Part shown: positions 35,881-43,730 of the stretch, in pieces
Numbering within the stretch: the stretch's first letter is position 1
Layout: each line of letters begins with the position of its first letter
DNA from: CAYTAP01 sp964435775
Lineage (GTDB): Bacteria; Planctomycetota; Phycisphaerae; Tepidisphaerales; Tepidisphaeraceae
Direction of reading: 5' to 3'
Length of the DNA stretch: 64,000 bases
Assembly (NCBI GenBank): GCA_964435775.1
Contig: CAYTAP010000001.1
Span: 11,456 to 75,455, forward strand
Position numbers and translations under genes: made by a program
Notes under the pieces: generated by a model
Databases searched by the model: none
What the model was told of the DNA's origin: nothing
Seen by the model: only the letters and a program-made list of their open reading frames with translations

Positions 35881-37365
35881 TCAGCCGGCTTCGGGTTCGT
35901 TGCGTTCGGGGCGCGCCGGAGAAGATGGTTCAGGACGCTGGACGCGCGGCGCGACTTGCGGCGGTTGTGCCGCAGGCGATCGTTGGGCTTGCCCGGTCGC
36001 CGGAGCCTGCGGCTGTGGGGTTGCCGACTCGGCTTCCAGTTCATCGAAAAGCGCCTGCTCCTCCGGTGTCATCCCCGCCAGGGACACGCTTCCCACCGAT
36101 CCGGCCAGCTCATTGTCCACCTCAAGCTGCGCCAGGACATCCTCCGCCGCCGCCGCGTCGGCCGCCAATTCCTCGCTGTCGGGCAACTGCGCCGTCTGCC
36201 CCTGGCGCGTCAGTTCGAGATTGTGCAGATGCGTCCCCACGACGTTGATCTGCTGATTGAGCACCTGGAGCAACTGCTGCCTCCGCTCCATCTCCTTGTG
36301 CAGTTGAAGCAACTGGCTGGTGACGCGCCGTTTGGTCATCGGCGTGCGCGCCGCTTTGAACTGATCGCGCAGCTCGGTCTCCTTGCCGTCGAGCGCGCCC
36401 AGCTCCTCATACCCGCGATTGCGCTGGCCGCTGAGCAGCGCGCGGCGCTCGGACAGGAACGCAATTTTCTTTTCCGTCTCCCCCTTGTGGGCGAACAGCG
36501 AACGAATCCGGTCCATCAGTGACATTTCCGTCGCTCCATTCCCCGCATTGCTTGCGGTCGGCGTGACGCCTTCGCGGAACAGCACCAATCGTCCATCCAA
36601 TCGCTTGGCGATCAGCCCGGGGTGTTCCTTTGCGTAATTTTTGATCTCCGCCTCAACGGTCATGATCGGCAACTTTGTTCTGGCGGCAAGCTTGTCGCCA
36701 ATAATACCGCTGGCGGTCAGGTCCATCGAGGAATCTTCAATGGCCTCAAACACGCGCTGCCGCTTGTCCGTTTCGCCTTCGGGGTCGAAAAGCTCGGCCA
36801 GCGCCTTGCTTTGCGCCGGCGCCGCAATCGACCAGCCCCCGGCCGGGTTGGGCTCGACGAGGATCAGCGTCCGCGTTGCCGTCCGATCCGCCACTTCATG
36901 CGATTCGGTGGTGAATCCGCTTGTGCTCATCAGCACGAGCGTTGTGGGGATGCCGGGCAAAGGCGGGGGCATCTCCGCGAGCAGCCGGTTGACCTCCGGC
37001 GTCGTCATCGGCGATGGCGCCTGCCCGCTCAAGAGCGCCTTGATCGGAGAAACACAAACGATACGCAAACGCCCCACCGGTTTTTTGAAAATGACCCAGC
37101 TCGGGCGGGAGAGGAGCACATCCAGCGTTTGCCCCCGCGGCATTCGCGCTTCCAAATCGCGGTCGGGCATGCCTGCCTGGCTCATCTGACGCTTGAGCTC
37201 AACTTCGCGGTTGCTCCGATTGATATCGCGCGACAGCGACAACACCGACCGTCGCCCCCGCGTCGTGTCCACGCGCAGGTGATCATCGTCCAGTAACTGT
37301 TCAACATGGTTGATGAACCGCTCCTCACGTTCGCGGTGCATGGATGGATCGGGGTTGCTATTCAT
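35881..37365 (-). CDS. multi-domain coiled-coil protein of unknown function
   Basis: 494 residues from ATG 37365, preceded by a gagaggtga ribosome binding site located in the end of the small upstream gene. Apparent parts: residues 1-60 basic and helical; about 65-200 an alpha/beta region with LDVLLSRPSWVIFKKPVGRL, TTLVLMSTSGF and TRTLILVEPNPAGG; about 230-275 a helical stretch of winged-helix style (GDKLAARTKLPIMTVEAEIK, then LIAKRLDGRLVLFREG); about 290-395 a coiled coil (GETEKKIAFLSERRALLSGQ); then an acidic, Pro/Gln-rich tail. No named family is recognised. Neighbours are a membrane microprotein upstream and a helical protein downstream. Confidence 0.8.
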   Translation of the reverse strand: MNSNPDPSMHREREERFINHVEQLLDDDHLRVDTTRGRRSVLSLSRDINRSNREVELKRQMSQAGMPDRDLEARMPRGQTLDVLLSRPSWVIFKKPVGRLRIVCVSPIKALLSGQAPSPMTTPEVNRLLAEMPPPLPGIPTTLVLMSTSGFTTESHEVADRTATRTLILVEPNPAGGWSIAAPAQSKALAELFDPEGETDKRQRVFEAIEDSSMDLTASGIIGDKLAARTKLPIMTVEAEIKNYAKEHPGLIAKRLDGRLVLFREGVTPTASNAGNGATEMSLMDRIRSLFAHKGETEKKIAFLSERRALLSGQRNRGYEELGALDGKETELRDQFKAARTPMTKRRVTSQLLQLHKEMERRQQLLQVLNQQINVVGTHLHNLELTRQGQTAQLPDSEELAADAAAAEDVLAQLEVDNELAGSVGSVSLAGMTPEEQALFDELEAESATPQPQAPATGQAQRSPAAQPPQVAPRVQRPEPSSPARPERNEPEAG

Positions 37366-37374
37366 GCGCTGCAA

Positions 37375-37500
37375 TCACCTCTCAAGCTCACTGATCTTCA
37401 ACTCAGCCGCCCGTCGCCTCATTTTGAGGGGCAGGACCACAAGGGCAATGGCACACCATGCCCACCCGGCCACGGAAAGAATAGTCATGACGAGCTTCAT
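37375..37500 (-). CDS. 41-residue single-pass membrane microprotein
   Basis: Read directly from the minus strand: ATG at 37500, TGA at 37375-37377, 41 codons. Sequence opens MKLVMTILSVAGWAWC and continues as a hydrophobic segment to about residue 25, then becomes strongly basic (KMRRRAAELK) and ends SELER. This gives an N-out/C-in membrane anchor by the positive-inside rule. A CGGAG lies about 8 bases before the ATG, and its own end contains the ribosome binding site for the 494-residue protein gene, whose ATG begins 9 bases after the stop. Such tight spacing supports a real gene. Confidence 0.6.
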   Translation of the reverse strand: MKLVMTILSVAGWAWCAIALVVLPLKMRRRAAELKISELER

Positions 37501-37556
37501 GGCCAATACTCCGGGGCGCTTCGCCAGGGTGTTTCAATTCTCTTTGGTACGGGCGA

Positions 37557-37593
37557 CTTCAGCCGCCGTTTTTCTCTAAAACGGCGGCTGAAG
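37557..37593. repeat. 16-bp perfect hairpin, REP- or terminator-like
   Basis: CTTCAGCCGCCGTTTT (37557-37572), loop tctct, AAAACGGCGGCTGAAG (37578-37593). On the minus strand it lies 72 bases after the zinc-ribbon membrane protein gene and before the microprotein gene, with a second smaller palindrome GGCGGCTTCAGCCGCC overlapping its right arm. It could attenuate transcription between the two halves of the locus, but resembles a dispersed GGCGGCTTCAGCCGCC element. Confidence 0.6.
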
Positions 37594-37663
37594 CCGCCCC
37601 TACGGCGGATCCATTCGAGAATTGAAAGGCCCTGGGCGCTTCGCGGCGCGCCATTGCGCGGAC

Positions 37664-38668
37664 TCATGCCACCTCATTCAATTGCGCGCCGACGCGCGTG
37701 CCGCACCGTGGACAAAACCGCGCCGCGGCCGGCAATATCATCCCACACCGTGGCTTGCGGCAAGTTCGCGGCAGCTTCGCATCAATTTCCCCCGCGTCCA
37801 ATGCGCGGACCATCAGTTCCAACTCCCGGTTCAACCGCCGTGCCGGACCGCGCTCAAATCGTCTGGCCGCCAAGCCGCTCAGCATCATGATGATGCCCCA
37901 CGCAGCGCCCCAGTGCAGCAGGATCAGCGCGCCGATCACGGATAGGACGCTCAAACCCGTCCCAAGCCGCGGCAAACCGAGCGGACGCTGCGCTTCGGCG
38001 GCCAGAAAGCGATTGACGCCCGCCGCAAACCGTCTCAAATCGGCCGCATGCCGCTGCAATTGGACGGCGTGCAGCAAATACCCCAGGCACAGCCCCACTG
38101 TCCAGGTCATGAAAAACCAAGTGCCCATGTTGTCCGGCATAACCCAGCGATGAAGCGGCCGGAATTGATACGTCATCGCCACCGCGGACTTCAAACTCAA
38201 GGGGCTGACTTGAGAAAAGTAGTAAATGAAAAACCCGAGGATGACCGGCAGGCAGAGAATCGCGCTCATTCCCAGCCCCCATCGCCACCCCGCCCGGTCG
38301 GCCAGATCGGTCAATGCCATTGCCTCCGGGCGTCCGGTCTTCCATTGCAGCCATTGCGCCACTTGCCGCAACCGCATCTGCTGGTTGATCATCCGCTCCC
38401 GCAGGCGGCGGTTCCATCGCCACAGCGGGAAGATGCCAAAGCTCAACACCCCCATCGCGAACGTGCCGAATGATGAGCCGGACGTTTCCGGCTTCACCGG
38501 CGATTCCAGCAGTCGCACCAACTCCACGGTGGAGTTGCCCTGACGCCGCTGCGCGACGGTCGCGCCAGGCGCCACGGCCTCGCCATGTGCCCCGACGCCG
38601 TTGGTCTCTGTCCCAGGCGAAGTTGTCAACGACTTTGTGTCCATGACTGGTTTCACGAGTACCTTCAC
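37664..38668 (-). CDS. membrane protein with C-terminal zinc ribbon
   Basis: 334 residues if translation starts at GTG 38668, which overlaps the TGA of the kinase gene as GTGA; an ATG 24 bases later (38644) is the alternative. Four hydrophobic segments (FGTFAMGVLSFGIFPLW, SAILCLPVILGFFIYYF, WFFMTWTVGLCLGYLL, VLSVIGALILLHWGAAWGII) separated by basic loops. Near the C-terminus is a zinc-ribbon-like CRKPRCGM...FCPRCG motif (Cys pairs about 15 apart). The kinase gene immediately upstream carries the same type of ribbon, so the two probably act together. No named family. Confidence 0.8.
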   Translation of the reverse strand: MKVLVKPVMDTKSLTTSPGTETNGVGAHGEAVAPGATVAQRRQGNSTVELVRLLESPVKPETSGSSFGTFAMGVLSFGIFPLWRWNRRLRERMINQQMRLRQVAQWLQWKTGRPEAMALTDLADRAGWRWGLGMSAILCLPVILGFFIYYFSQVSPLSLKSAVAMTYQFRPLHRWVMPDNMGTWFFMTWTVGLCLGYLLHAVQLQRHAADLRRFAAGVNRFLAAEAQRPLGLPRLGTGLSVLSVIGALILLHWGAAWGIIMMLSGLAARRFERGPARRLNRELELMVRALDAGEIDAKLPRTCRKPRCGMILPAAARFCPRCGTRVGAQLNEVA

Positions 38669-39756
38669 GCCACCGATGTTCCCTGCGTCAATCGTTCTCC
38701 ACAAAAATTGCAATGGCTATCGCCCGGCCGGGGGTATCCGCCGCAGCGCGGGCATCGACGCACCCGCGCCACGAGCTGCACGCCGCAGTGCATGCAGAAC
38801 TGATCCCCCGCCGACACATGCCCGTGGCATTGCGGGCACGGGTGCGATGGCGCATCGGCATCACTTGGTTTGCGTTTGGGTGTTGCGCGAGGCGCAATGG
38901 GAGGAGCGACAAGCTGGCCGCCACCGCGTTGCGGCAATGGCGGCGGCATCACGGGATCCAGCGCCTTGATGAACTCCGCGGCCGACCCAAACCGATTCTC
39001 CAGCCTCGAATAAGACCGACGAAACACCATGTCCAGATGCGCTGGCACCGACGGGACAAGGTCGCTGGGCACCTCGGTTCCCGCCGGTCGCTCTCCGGTG
39101 AGCATCTCATACAAAATGACACCGCAGGCGTATAAATCCGCACGTCCGTCCACGGTTTCTCCGCTTCGCTGCTCGGGTGCCATGTAATCGAGCGTACCGG
39201 CGATGTCCCGACCAGCCGGGGAATTGAGCGACGCCGAATAGGCGATGGACTGCGCCGCGGTCTGGCTGGCCGCCTGCCCAAGGCCAAAGTCAGTCACTTT
39301 CACAGCGCCCTGGACGTGATACCCTTGTATCAGCGCCCGCTCATGAATGAGGATATTTTCCGGCTTCACATCCCGATGGACCACGCCCTGCCCGTGCGCA
39401 TACCCCAGCCCCGCGAGCACCTGCCGCATGACGGACACGGCATCGGCAGCCGACATCGCACGCCCGGCGATCAGAGGTCGAAGGCTCGAGCCCGGCACAT
39501 ATTCCATCGTCAGGTACGGCACCTGCGCATATGGATCAAAACCGATTGCCCTGGCGATGTTCGGATGAACCAACCCATGAATCGCCTGCCCTTCGCGCTG
39601 AAGATTGCGCACGTACTGAGGATCGGTGGGGATTTTGATGGCCACCCGCTGGTCGGTCCAGACGTGGTGATGCGCGCGCCACACCTCGCCGAACGTCCCG
39701 CCGCCGATCCGCTGATCGAGGATATATTCACTGATTCGCTCGTTCACCGCCGGCAT
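38665..39756 (-). CDS. Ser/Thr protein kinase with two C-terminal zinc ribbons
   Basis: 363 residues. Complete eukaryote-like kinase domain at about 11-270: glycine loop RIGGGTFGEV, catalytic Lys41 in VAIKIP, Glu55, HRDVKPEN with Asp129, DFG with Asp156, and APEQRSGE. Residues 305-352 form two C-x2-C/C-x2-C ribbons: Cys307, 310, 321, 324 and Cys335, 338, 349, 352. There is no membrane segment, unlike many PknB-type sensors. The membrane protein encoded next, coupled by GTGA, carries a third ribbon. The kinase should be active by residues; its target is unknown but its operon partners are candidates. Confidence 0.93.
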   Translation of the reverse strand: MPAVNERISEYILDQRIGGGTFGEVWRAHHHVWTDQRVAIKIPTDPQYVRNLQREGQAIHGLVHPNIARAIGFDPYAQVPYLTMEYVPGSSLRPLIAGRAMSAADAVSVMRQVLAGLGYAHGQGVVHRDVKPENILIHERALIQGYHVQGAVKVTDFGLGQAASQTAAQSIAYSASLNSPAGRDIAGTLDYMAPEQRSGETVDGRADLYACGVILYEMLTGERPAGTEVPSDLVPSVPAHLDMVFRRSYSRLENRFGSAAEFIKALDPVMPPPLPQRGGGQLVAPPIAPRATPKRKPSDADAPSHPCPQCHGHVSAGDQFCMHCGVQLVARVRRCPRCGGYPRPGDSHCNFCGERLTQGTSVA

Positions 39757-39818
39757 CCGTCACTCCAATCCGATCGCAATTACCCACATGCTCCGGCACC
39801 GCATCCCACCGTAGGGAT

Positions 39819-40211
39819 TCACTCCACTTTCTCCGCAATCCAGTCGCATGCGAACAGATTATATGCCCCGGCAAGCAGGATACCGGCGACAAAAAAGGTC
39901 CAGCCCGTTGAACTGTTCATCACCCAATCGAATAGCCATGCCAGCAGCGTCGCCTCGGCCAGGGTATATACCAACACCAAAGCCGCCCCGGCATCATTGC
40001 GCCGCAGCCGCCCCACCCATCCAATGACATAAAAGGTCGCCCAAGGCAACGCCAGCACGACCCCCAGCCAGCCCGCAATGCGCCCAGTGTCCCCCACGAT
40101 CCTCGACCGCGTGGATTCATCCATCGTCCACCATGAGATGCCGCCGGCGATGACGCCCAGAGCCACCACGCCCATCACGATTTTTCCGGCGGCGCTTTTG
40201 AGAAAATCCAT
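39819..40211 (-). CDS. small multi-pass membrane protein
   Basis: 130 residues with four hydrophobic segments: IVMGVVALGVIAGGISWWTM, WLGVVLALPWATFYVIGWV, AALVLVYTLAEATLLAWLF and GWTFFVAGILLAGAYNLFA. Opens MDFLKSAAGKI. No domain recognised. It precedes the kinase gene by 62 bases on the same strand (it lies upstream in transcription order), so it may be the first gene of that run. Confidence 0.75.
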   Translation of the reverse strand: MDFLKSAAGKIVMGVVALGVIAGGISWWTMDESTRSRIVGDTGRIAGWLGVVLALPWATFYVIGWVGRLRRNDAGAALVLVYTLAEATLLAWLFDWVMNSSTGWTFFVAGILLAGAYNLFACDWIAEKVE

Positions 40212-40289
40212 GGCGTTATTGTATCTGTTTCATGCGGTTGGCGCATTATATCGCCGGTGCATTTTTCCACCCGCGTCTCCGCCTGGCCG

Positions 40290-41438
40290 TCATCCCACGG
40301 GAAGCACGGAACGAAGTCGCCCGATTACGTCGGGCATCGCCGCCAGCGCGCGATCAACCTCGTCGGCCGTGCTATACCGTGACAAGCTGAAACGGATCGC
40401 GCCATGGGCGATTCGATCATCAATCCTCATCGCCCGCAAAACCGGCGAGGGTTCCAAGCTGCCGCTGCTGCACGCCGCCCCGGCCGAGGCACAGATGCCG
40501 CGCTCGCTGAGCAGAAGCAAAATCGCCTCGGCCTCCAATTGCGAAAAGCCGATGTTGCATGTGTTGGGCAGGCGCTCGCCCCTGTTTCCAATCACATGGG
40601 AATCGGGGATGTTTTGCAAAATCCCCGCTTCCAGACGATCTCGCAATTCGGCGACGCGGCGCATTTCCCCAAGCCGTTCGCCCGCAAGCACCGCCGCCAC
40701 GCCCATGCCGACAATGCCGGGAACGTTTTCTGTCCCACCGCGGCGTTGCCGCTCCTGTGGGCCGCCGATGATGAGGGGTGGAATGCGAAGCCCGCGCCGG
40801 ATATACAATCCCCCCACACCCTTGGGGCCGTGAAACTTGTGCGAGGCGAAGCTCATCGCATCCATCCCCACATCCTTCACCGCGATGGGAAGCTTCCCCA
40901 CCGCCTGTGTCGCATCGCAATGGAAAGGGACCTTCGCCGCTCGGGAGATCTCCGCGATGTCCCCCACGGGGAAGATGACGCCCGTTTCATTGTTGGCCCA
41001 CATGATCGAAACCACCGCCACGTCGTCCGACACCGCACTTTTCAGCGCATCAAGATCAAGCCGTCCTTCGTGGTCCACATCTATCCAATCGACCTCCATG
41101 CCGCAGCGGGTCAGGTAATTGCACACCTCCCGAGTTGCCGAATGCTCGACCGTGCTGGTGACGACGCGCTTTCGCCCCTTGCGCGAGGCGGCCAGCCCGC
41201 GAATGGCCATGTTGATCGACTCGCTTCCCCCACTGCTCAGCATCAATTCGGCGTCGGCGCAGCCAATCAATGCCGCAACCCGCGCCCGCGCCTCATCAAT
41301 CGCCTGGCGCGAACGCTGCCCAAAGCGATGCACGCTGGATGGATTGCCATACCATTGTGTCAGGAATGGCGTCATCGCCTCCGCCGCCTCGGGCGCGGTG
41401 CGGGTTGTGGCGTTGTTGTCCAGATAGATAACATCCAT
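40290..41438 (-). CDS. cysteine desulfurase (NifS/IscS type)
   Basis: 382 residues from ATG 41438 (MDVIYLDNNATTRT); 17 more residues upstream are open but unlike the family. PLP-enzyme features: SGGSESINMAI, CDATQAVGKLP, and Lys in SFASHKFHGPKGVG. The active-site Cys loop SAGAACSSGS is near residue 325. It removes sulfur from cysteine for Fe-S clusters and tRNA thiolation. No iscU or tRNA-thiolation partner is adjacent. Group II-like versus group I cannot be decided from motifs alone; the short loop before Cys suggests the NifS/IscS side. Confidence 0.93.
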   Translation of the reverse strand: MDVIYLDNNATTRTAPEAAEAMTPFLTQWYGNPSSVHRFGQRSRQAIDEARARVAALIGCADAELMLSSGGSESINMAIRGLAASRKGRKRVVTSTVEHSATREVCNYLTRCGMEVDWIDVDHEGRLDLDALKSAVSDDVAVVSIMWANNETGVIFPVGDIAEISRAAKVPFHCDATQAVGKLPIAVKDVGMDAMSFASHKFHGPKGVGGLYIRRGLRIPPLIIGGPQERQRRGGTENVPGIVGMGVAAVLAGERLGEMRRVAELRDRLEAGILQNIPDSHVIGNRGERLPNTCNIGFSQLEAEAILLLLSERGICASAGAACSSGSLEPSPVLRAMRIDDRIAHGAIRFSLSRYSTADEVDRALAAMPDVIGRLRSVLPVG

Positions 41439-41646
41439 GATCTGCCCTGCGTCAATCAATTTACTGTCCGTCAATTCCTTCGGCTCCATGGGTGCATTCT
41501 ATGCGCTATTACGTCGCGGGGCATTCCCGCGCCCGGGAGATTCGTCGATGTGGCAAAAGAATCCGCAGCCGCTCGCGTTGGCTTCCAATGCCTTCTATAA
41601 TCCCGCACCATCGACCCGCTGATTCGCCGCCGCCCGTGGAGACCTG

Positions 41647-42621
41647 ATGATCTCGGCTTTGTCCGCACTCAACGTATGCATCGAACCGCACCTGGCGGCC
41701 GTCGAAGCGCTGTTTCACAAGGAACTCGCCAGCGATCTGCCGTGCGTCAACACACTCGTCAAGCATGTCGAGCGATTTCATGGAAAAATGTTGCGCCCCT
41801 CGCTTGTGCTTCTCAGTGGACAAGCCTGCGGATCGCTCGTTGATGATCACATCGTCATCGCGACCGTGGTTGAAATGGTTCACATGGCGACGCTCGTGCA
41901 TGATGATGTGCTTGATGACGCCGAACTTCGCCGCAAGGGGGCGACGATCAATCATTTGCGGGGCAACGAAGCCGCCGTCCTTCTGGGCGATTATCTGATC
42001 AGCCATTCCTACCACCTCTGCTCCAGCCTCGAATCCCAATTCGCATCGCGCACAATTGCCCGCACAACCAACGAAGTGTGCGAGGGTGAACTGCTTCAGA
42101 TCGACAATCGCAACAACCTCGATCTGGATGAAGCGACGTATGTGAAGATCATCAGCCGAAAAACCGCGGTGCTGTGTGCCGCGTGCTGCCTGTTGGGCGC
42201 CAAGCTCGCGGGCGCCGGCGAGGACCAGGTCAAGGCGCTCGAGGATTACGGTCTGTCGCTCGGGACGGCGTTTCAGATTCAGGATGATATCCTCGACCTG
42301 ATCGGCGACATGGGCATTGTGGGCAAAACGCTCGGCAGCGACGTCGAAAAAGGGAAGATGACCCTTCCGATGATCCACTTCCTCAAAACGGCTCCGCGCG
42401 AGCACCGCGAACTGCTCCGCTCCCTGCTGGCCGGGCGGATCATCGACCAGACCGAAAAAATACGCAACCTGATTCTCCCCAGTGACTCCATCCTCTATGC
42501 GCGGATGCGCGCTTCCCAATGGGTGGATCGCGCTCGCGCGGCGTTGATGGTCCTTCCCCGCTCTCCCGCGCGTGACGCCCTGGACGCATTGGCGACATTC
42601 GTCGTTTCCAGACCGATGTGA
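41647..42621 (+). CDS. trans-isoprenyl diphosphate synthase
   Basis: 324 residues, preceded by gtggagacctg. First Asp-rich motif DDVLDDAELRR and second DDILDLIGDMG are both intact, as are GKMLRPSLVLLSGQA and EGELLQIDNRNNLD. The long form and absence of bulky residues just before the first motif suggest a long-chain product (octaprenyl-like quinone side chain or similar); this is inferred. Next gene, the GmhB-like phosphatase, begins 48 bases after it on the same strand. Confidence 0.93.
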   Translation: MISALSALNVCIEPHLAAVEALFHKELASDLPCVNTLVKHVERFHGKMLRPSLVLLSGQACGSLVDDHIVIATVVEMVHMATLVHDDVLDDAELRRKGATINHLRGNEAAVLLGDYLISHSYHLCSSLESQFASRTIARTTNEVCEGELLQIDNRNNLDLDEATYVKIISRKTAVLCAACCLLGAKLAGAGEDQVKALEDYGLSLGTAFQIQDDILDLIGDMGIVGKTLGSDVEKGKMTLPMIHFLKTAPREHRELLRSLLAGRIIDQTEKIRNLILPSDSILYARMRASQWVDRARAALMVLPRSPARDALDALATFVVSRPM

Positions 42622-42668
42622 TATAGTTGCGGTGTCCGGCCGGCATCACGAACCCATCGCGTAACGCC

Positions 42669-43619
42669 ATGAGCCAACCCGCCGTCTTTTTCGATCGCGA
42701 CAACACCCTGATCGCCGCCGACGGCTATCTCGGTGATCCGGAGCAGGTGCGCCTCATCGACGGGGCGGCCGATGCCGTCGCGCGCGTCCGCAGCCTGGGT
42801 TATGCCGTCGTCACCTGCTCCAATCAATCCGGCGTTGCCCGAGGCTATTACGATGAAGACGCGGTGAGGGCGGTCAATGCGCGGATGGATGCGCTGATGC
42901 AGGCCTTCAATCCCGGCGCGATTGTTGATCATCACACCTGGTGCCCCTTTCATCCCGAGGCCACCGTTGAGGCATATCGGCAAGACAGCGACCTGCGAAA
43001 GCCTCACCCTGGTATGCTGCTGAAAGCAGCTGAAAAATTGGATATCGATTTGCGACGAAGCTGGTTGGTGGGCGATGCCCCCCGGGACATCGCCGCCGGG
43101 CGCGCCGCAGGATGTCGAACGATTCTTTTCACGGATCCCGCGCTCCCCCGCTCGGCCGCCGCCGATGCGCCTGTGGCCGTGGAACCCGACGCCCGTGTGC
43201 GAACGCTCTCCGAGGCCGCCGACATCATTGCCGATGACGATATCCCCCCGGTCATTGCGGTATCGGTTCCCGATGCGCCTCATGCGGCCCCCGTCAGCCC
43301 AACTGCGCCGATCCCGGCGTCATCCGACCCGCCAACGGCCGCGCCCAGGGTGCATGCTCCATCGGACCTCTCCGCGGCGCGGCTACAGGAAATAGTCGAG
43401 CAAATCCTGGTTGAATTGAAACGCTCCCGCGAGCAGCAGCACGCCGACTTTTCCGTCAGTAAGCTGCTGGCCGGCGTCTCGCAAATCCTGGTTTTCGGCG
43501 TTCTGTTCCTGGCGTATCTCCAGCGGGGTGAGCCCGGCGGCATCCAGTCCACCCTGACCGTGGCCCTGATCCTCCAGACCTTAACCATCGCCTTATTGAT
43601 TATGGACAAGCAAAAGTAG
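42669..43619 (+). CDS. gmhB: GmhB-like HAD phosphatase fused to a C-terminal membrane hairpin
   Basis: 316 residues from ATG 42669. HAD core with FFDRDNTL (Asp9 and Asp11), TCSNQSGVARGYY, KPHPGMLLKAAEKL and WLVGDAPRDIAAGRAAG, the order of D-glycero-D-manno-heptose-1,7-bisphosphate 7-phosphatase in ADP-heptose synthesis. The zinc loop is altered: the first half CPFHPEATVEAY is kept but the C-x-C before RKP reads DSDLRKP. After about residue 180 there is a Pro/Ala linker, a short charged helix (QEIVEQILVELKRS) and two membrane segments (LLAGVSQILVFGVLFLAY; LTVALILQTLTIALLIM), which ordinary GmhB lacks. hldE lies at 59063. Confidence 0.85.
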   Translation: MSQPAVFFDRDNTLIAADGYLGDPEQVRLIDGAADAVARVRSLGYAVVTCSNQSGVARGYYDEDAVRAVNARMDALMQAFNPGAIVDHHTWCPFHPEATVEAYRQDSDLRKPHPGMLLKAAEKLDIDLRRSWLVGDAPRDIAAGRAAGCRTILFTDPALPRSAAADAPVAVEPDARVRTLSEAADIIADDDIPPVIAVSVPDAPHAAPVSPTAPIPASSDPPTAAPRVHAPSDLSAARLQEIVEQILVELKRSREQQHADFSVSKLLAGVSQILVFGVLFLAYLQRGEPGGIQSTLTVALILQTLTIALLIMDKQK

Positions 43620-43642
43620 CCGTCGAGACATCCGGATTAAGC

Positions 43643-43727
43643 TTGAAGAGTGTAGGTATGTAAGGTAAAACAGCCCGAGGCTTTTTGTATACAAGACTAC
43701 ACACAGATCCCCTCAGTAAAGGAGTGG
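43643..43727 (+). promoter_or_regulatory. putative promoter and ribosome binding site of the GH43 gene
   Basis: TTGAAG (43643-43648), a 17-base spacer and TAAAAC (43666-43671) fit a weak sigma-70-type promoter. AAAGGAG at 43718-43724 is a strong ribosome binding site seven bases from the ATG. A small AGCC-cga-GGCT stem followed by TTTTT (43672-43686) could be the terminator of the preceding gene and would conflict with this promoter unless transcription begins just after it. Confidence 0.3.
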
Positions 43728-43730
43728 AAA

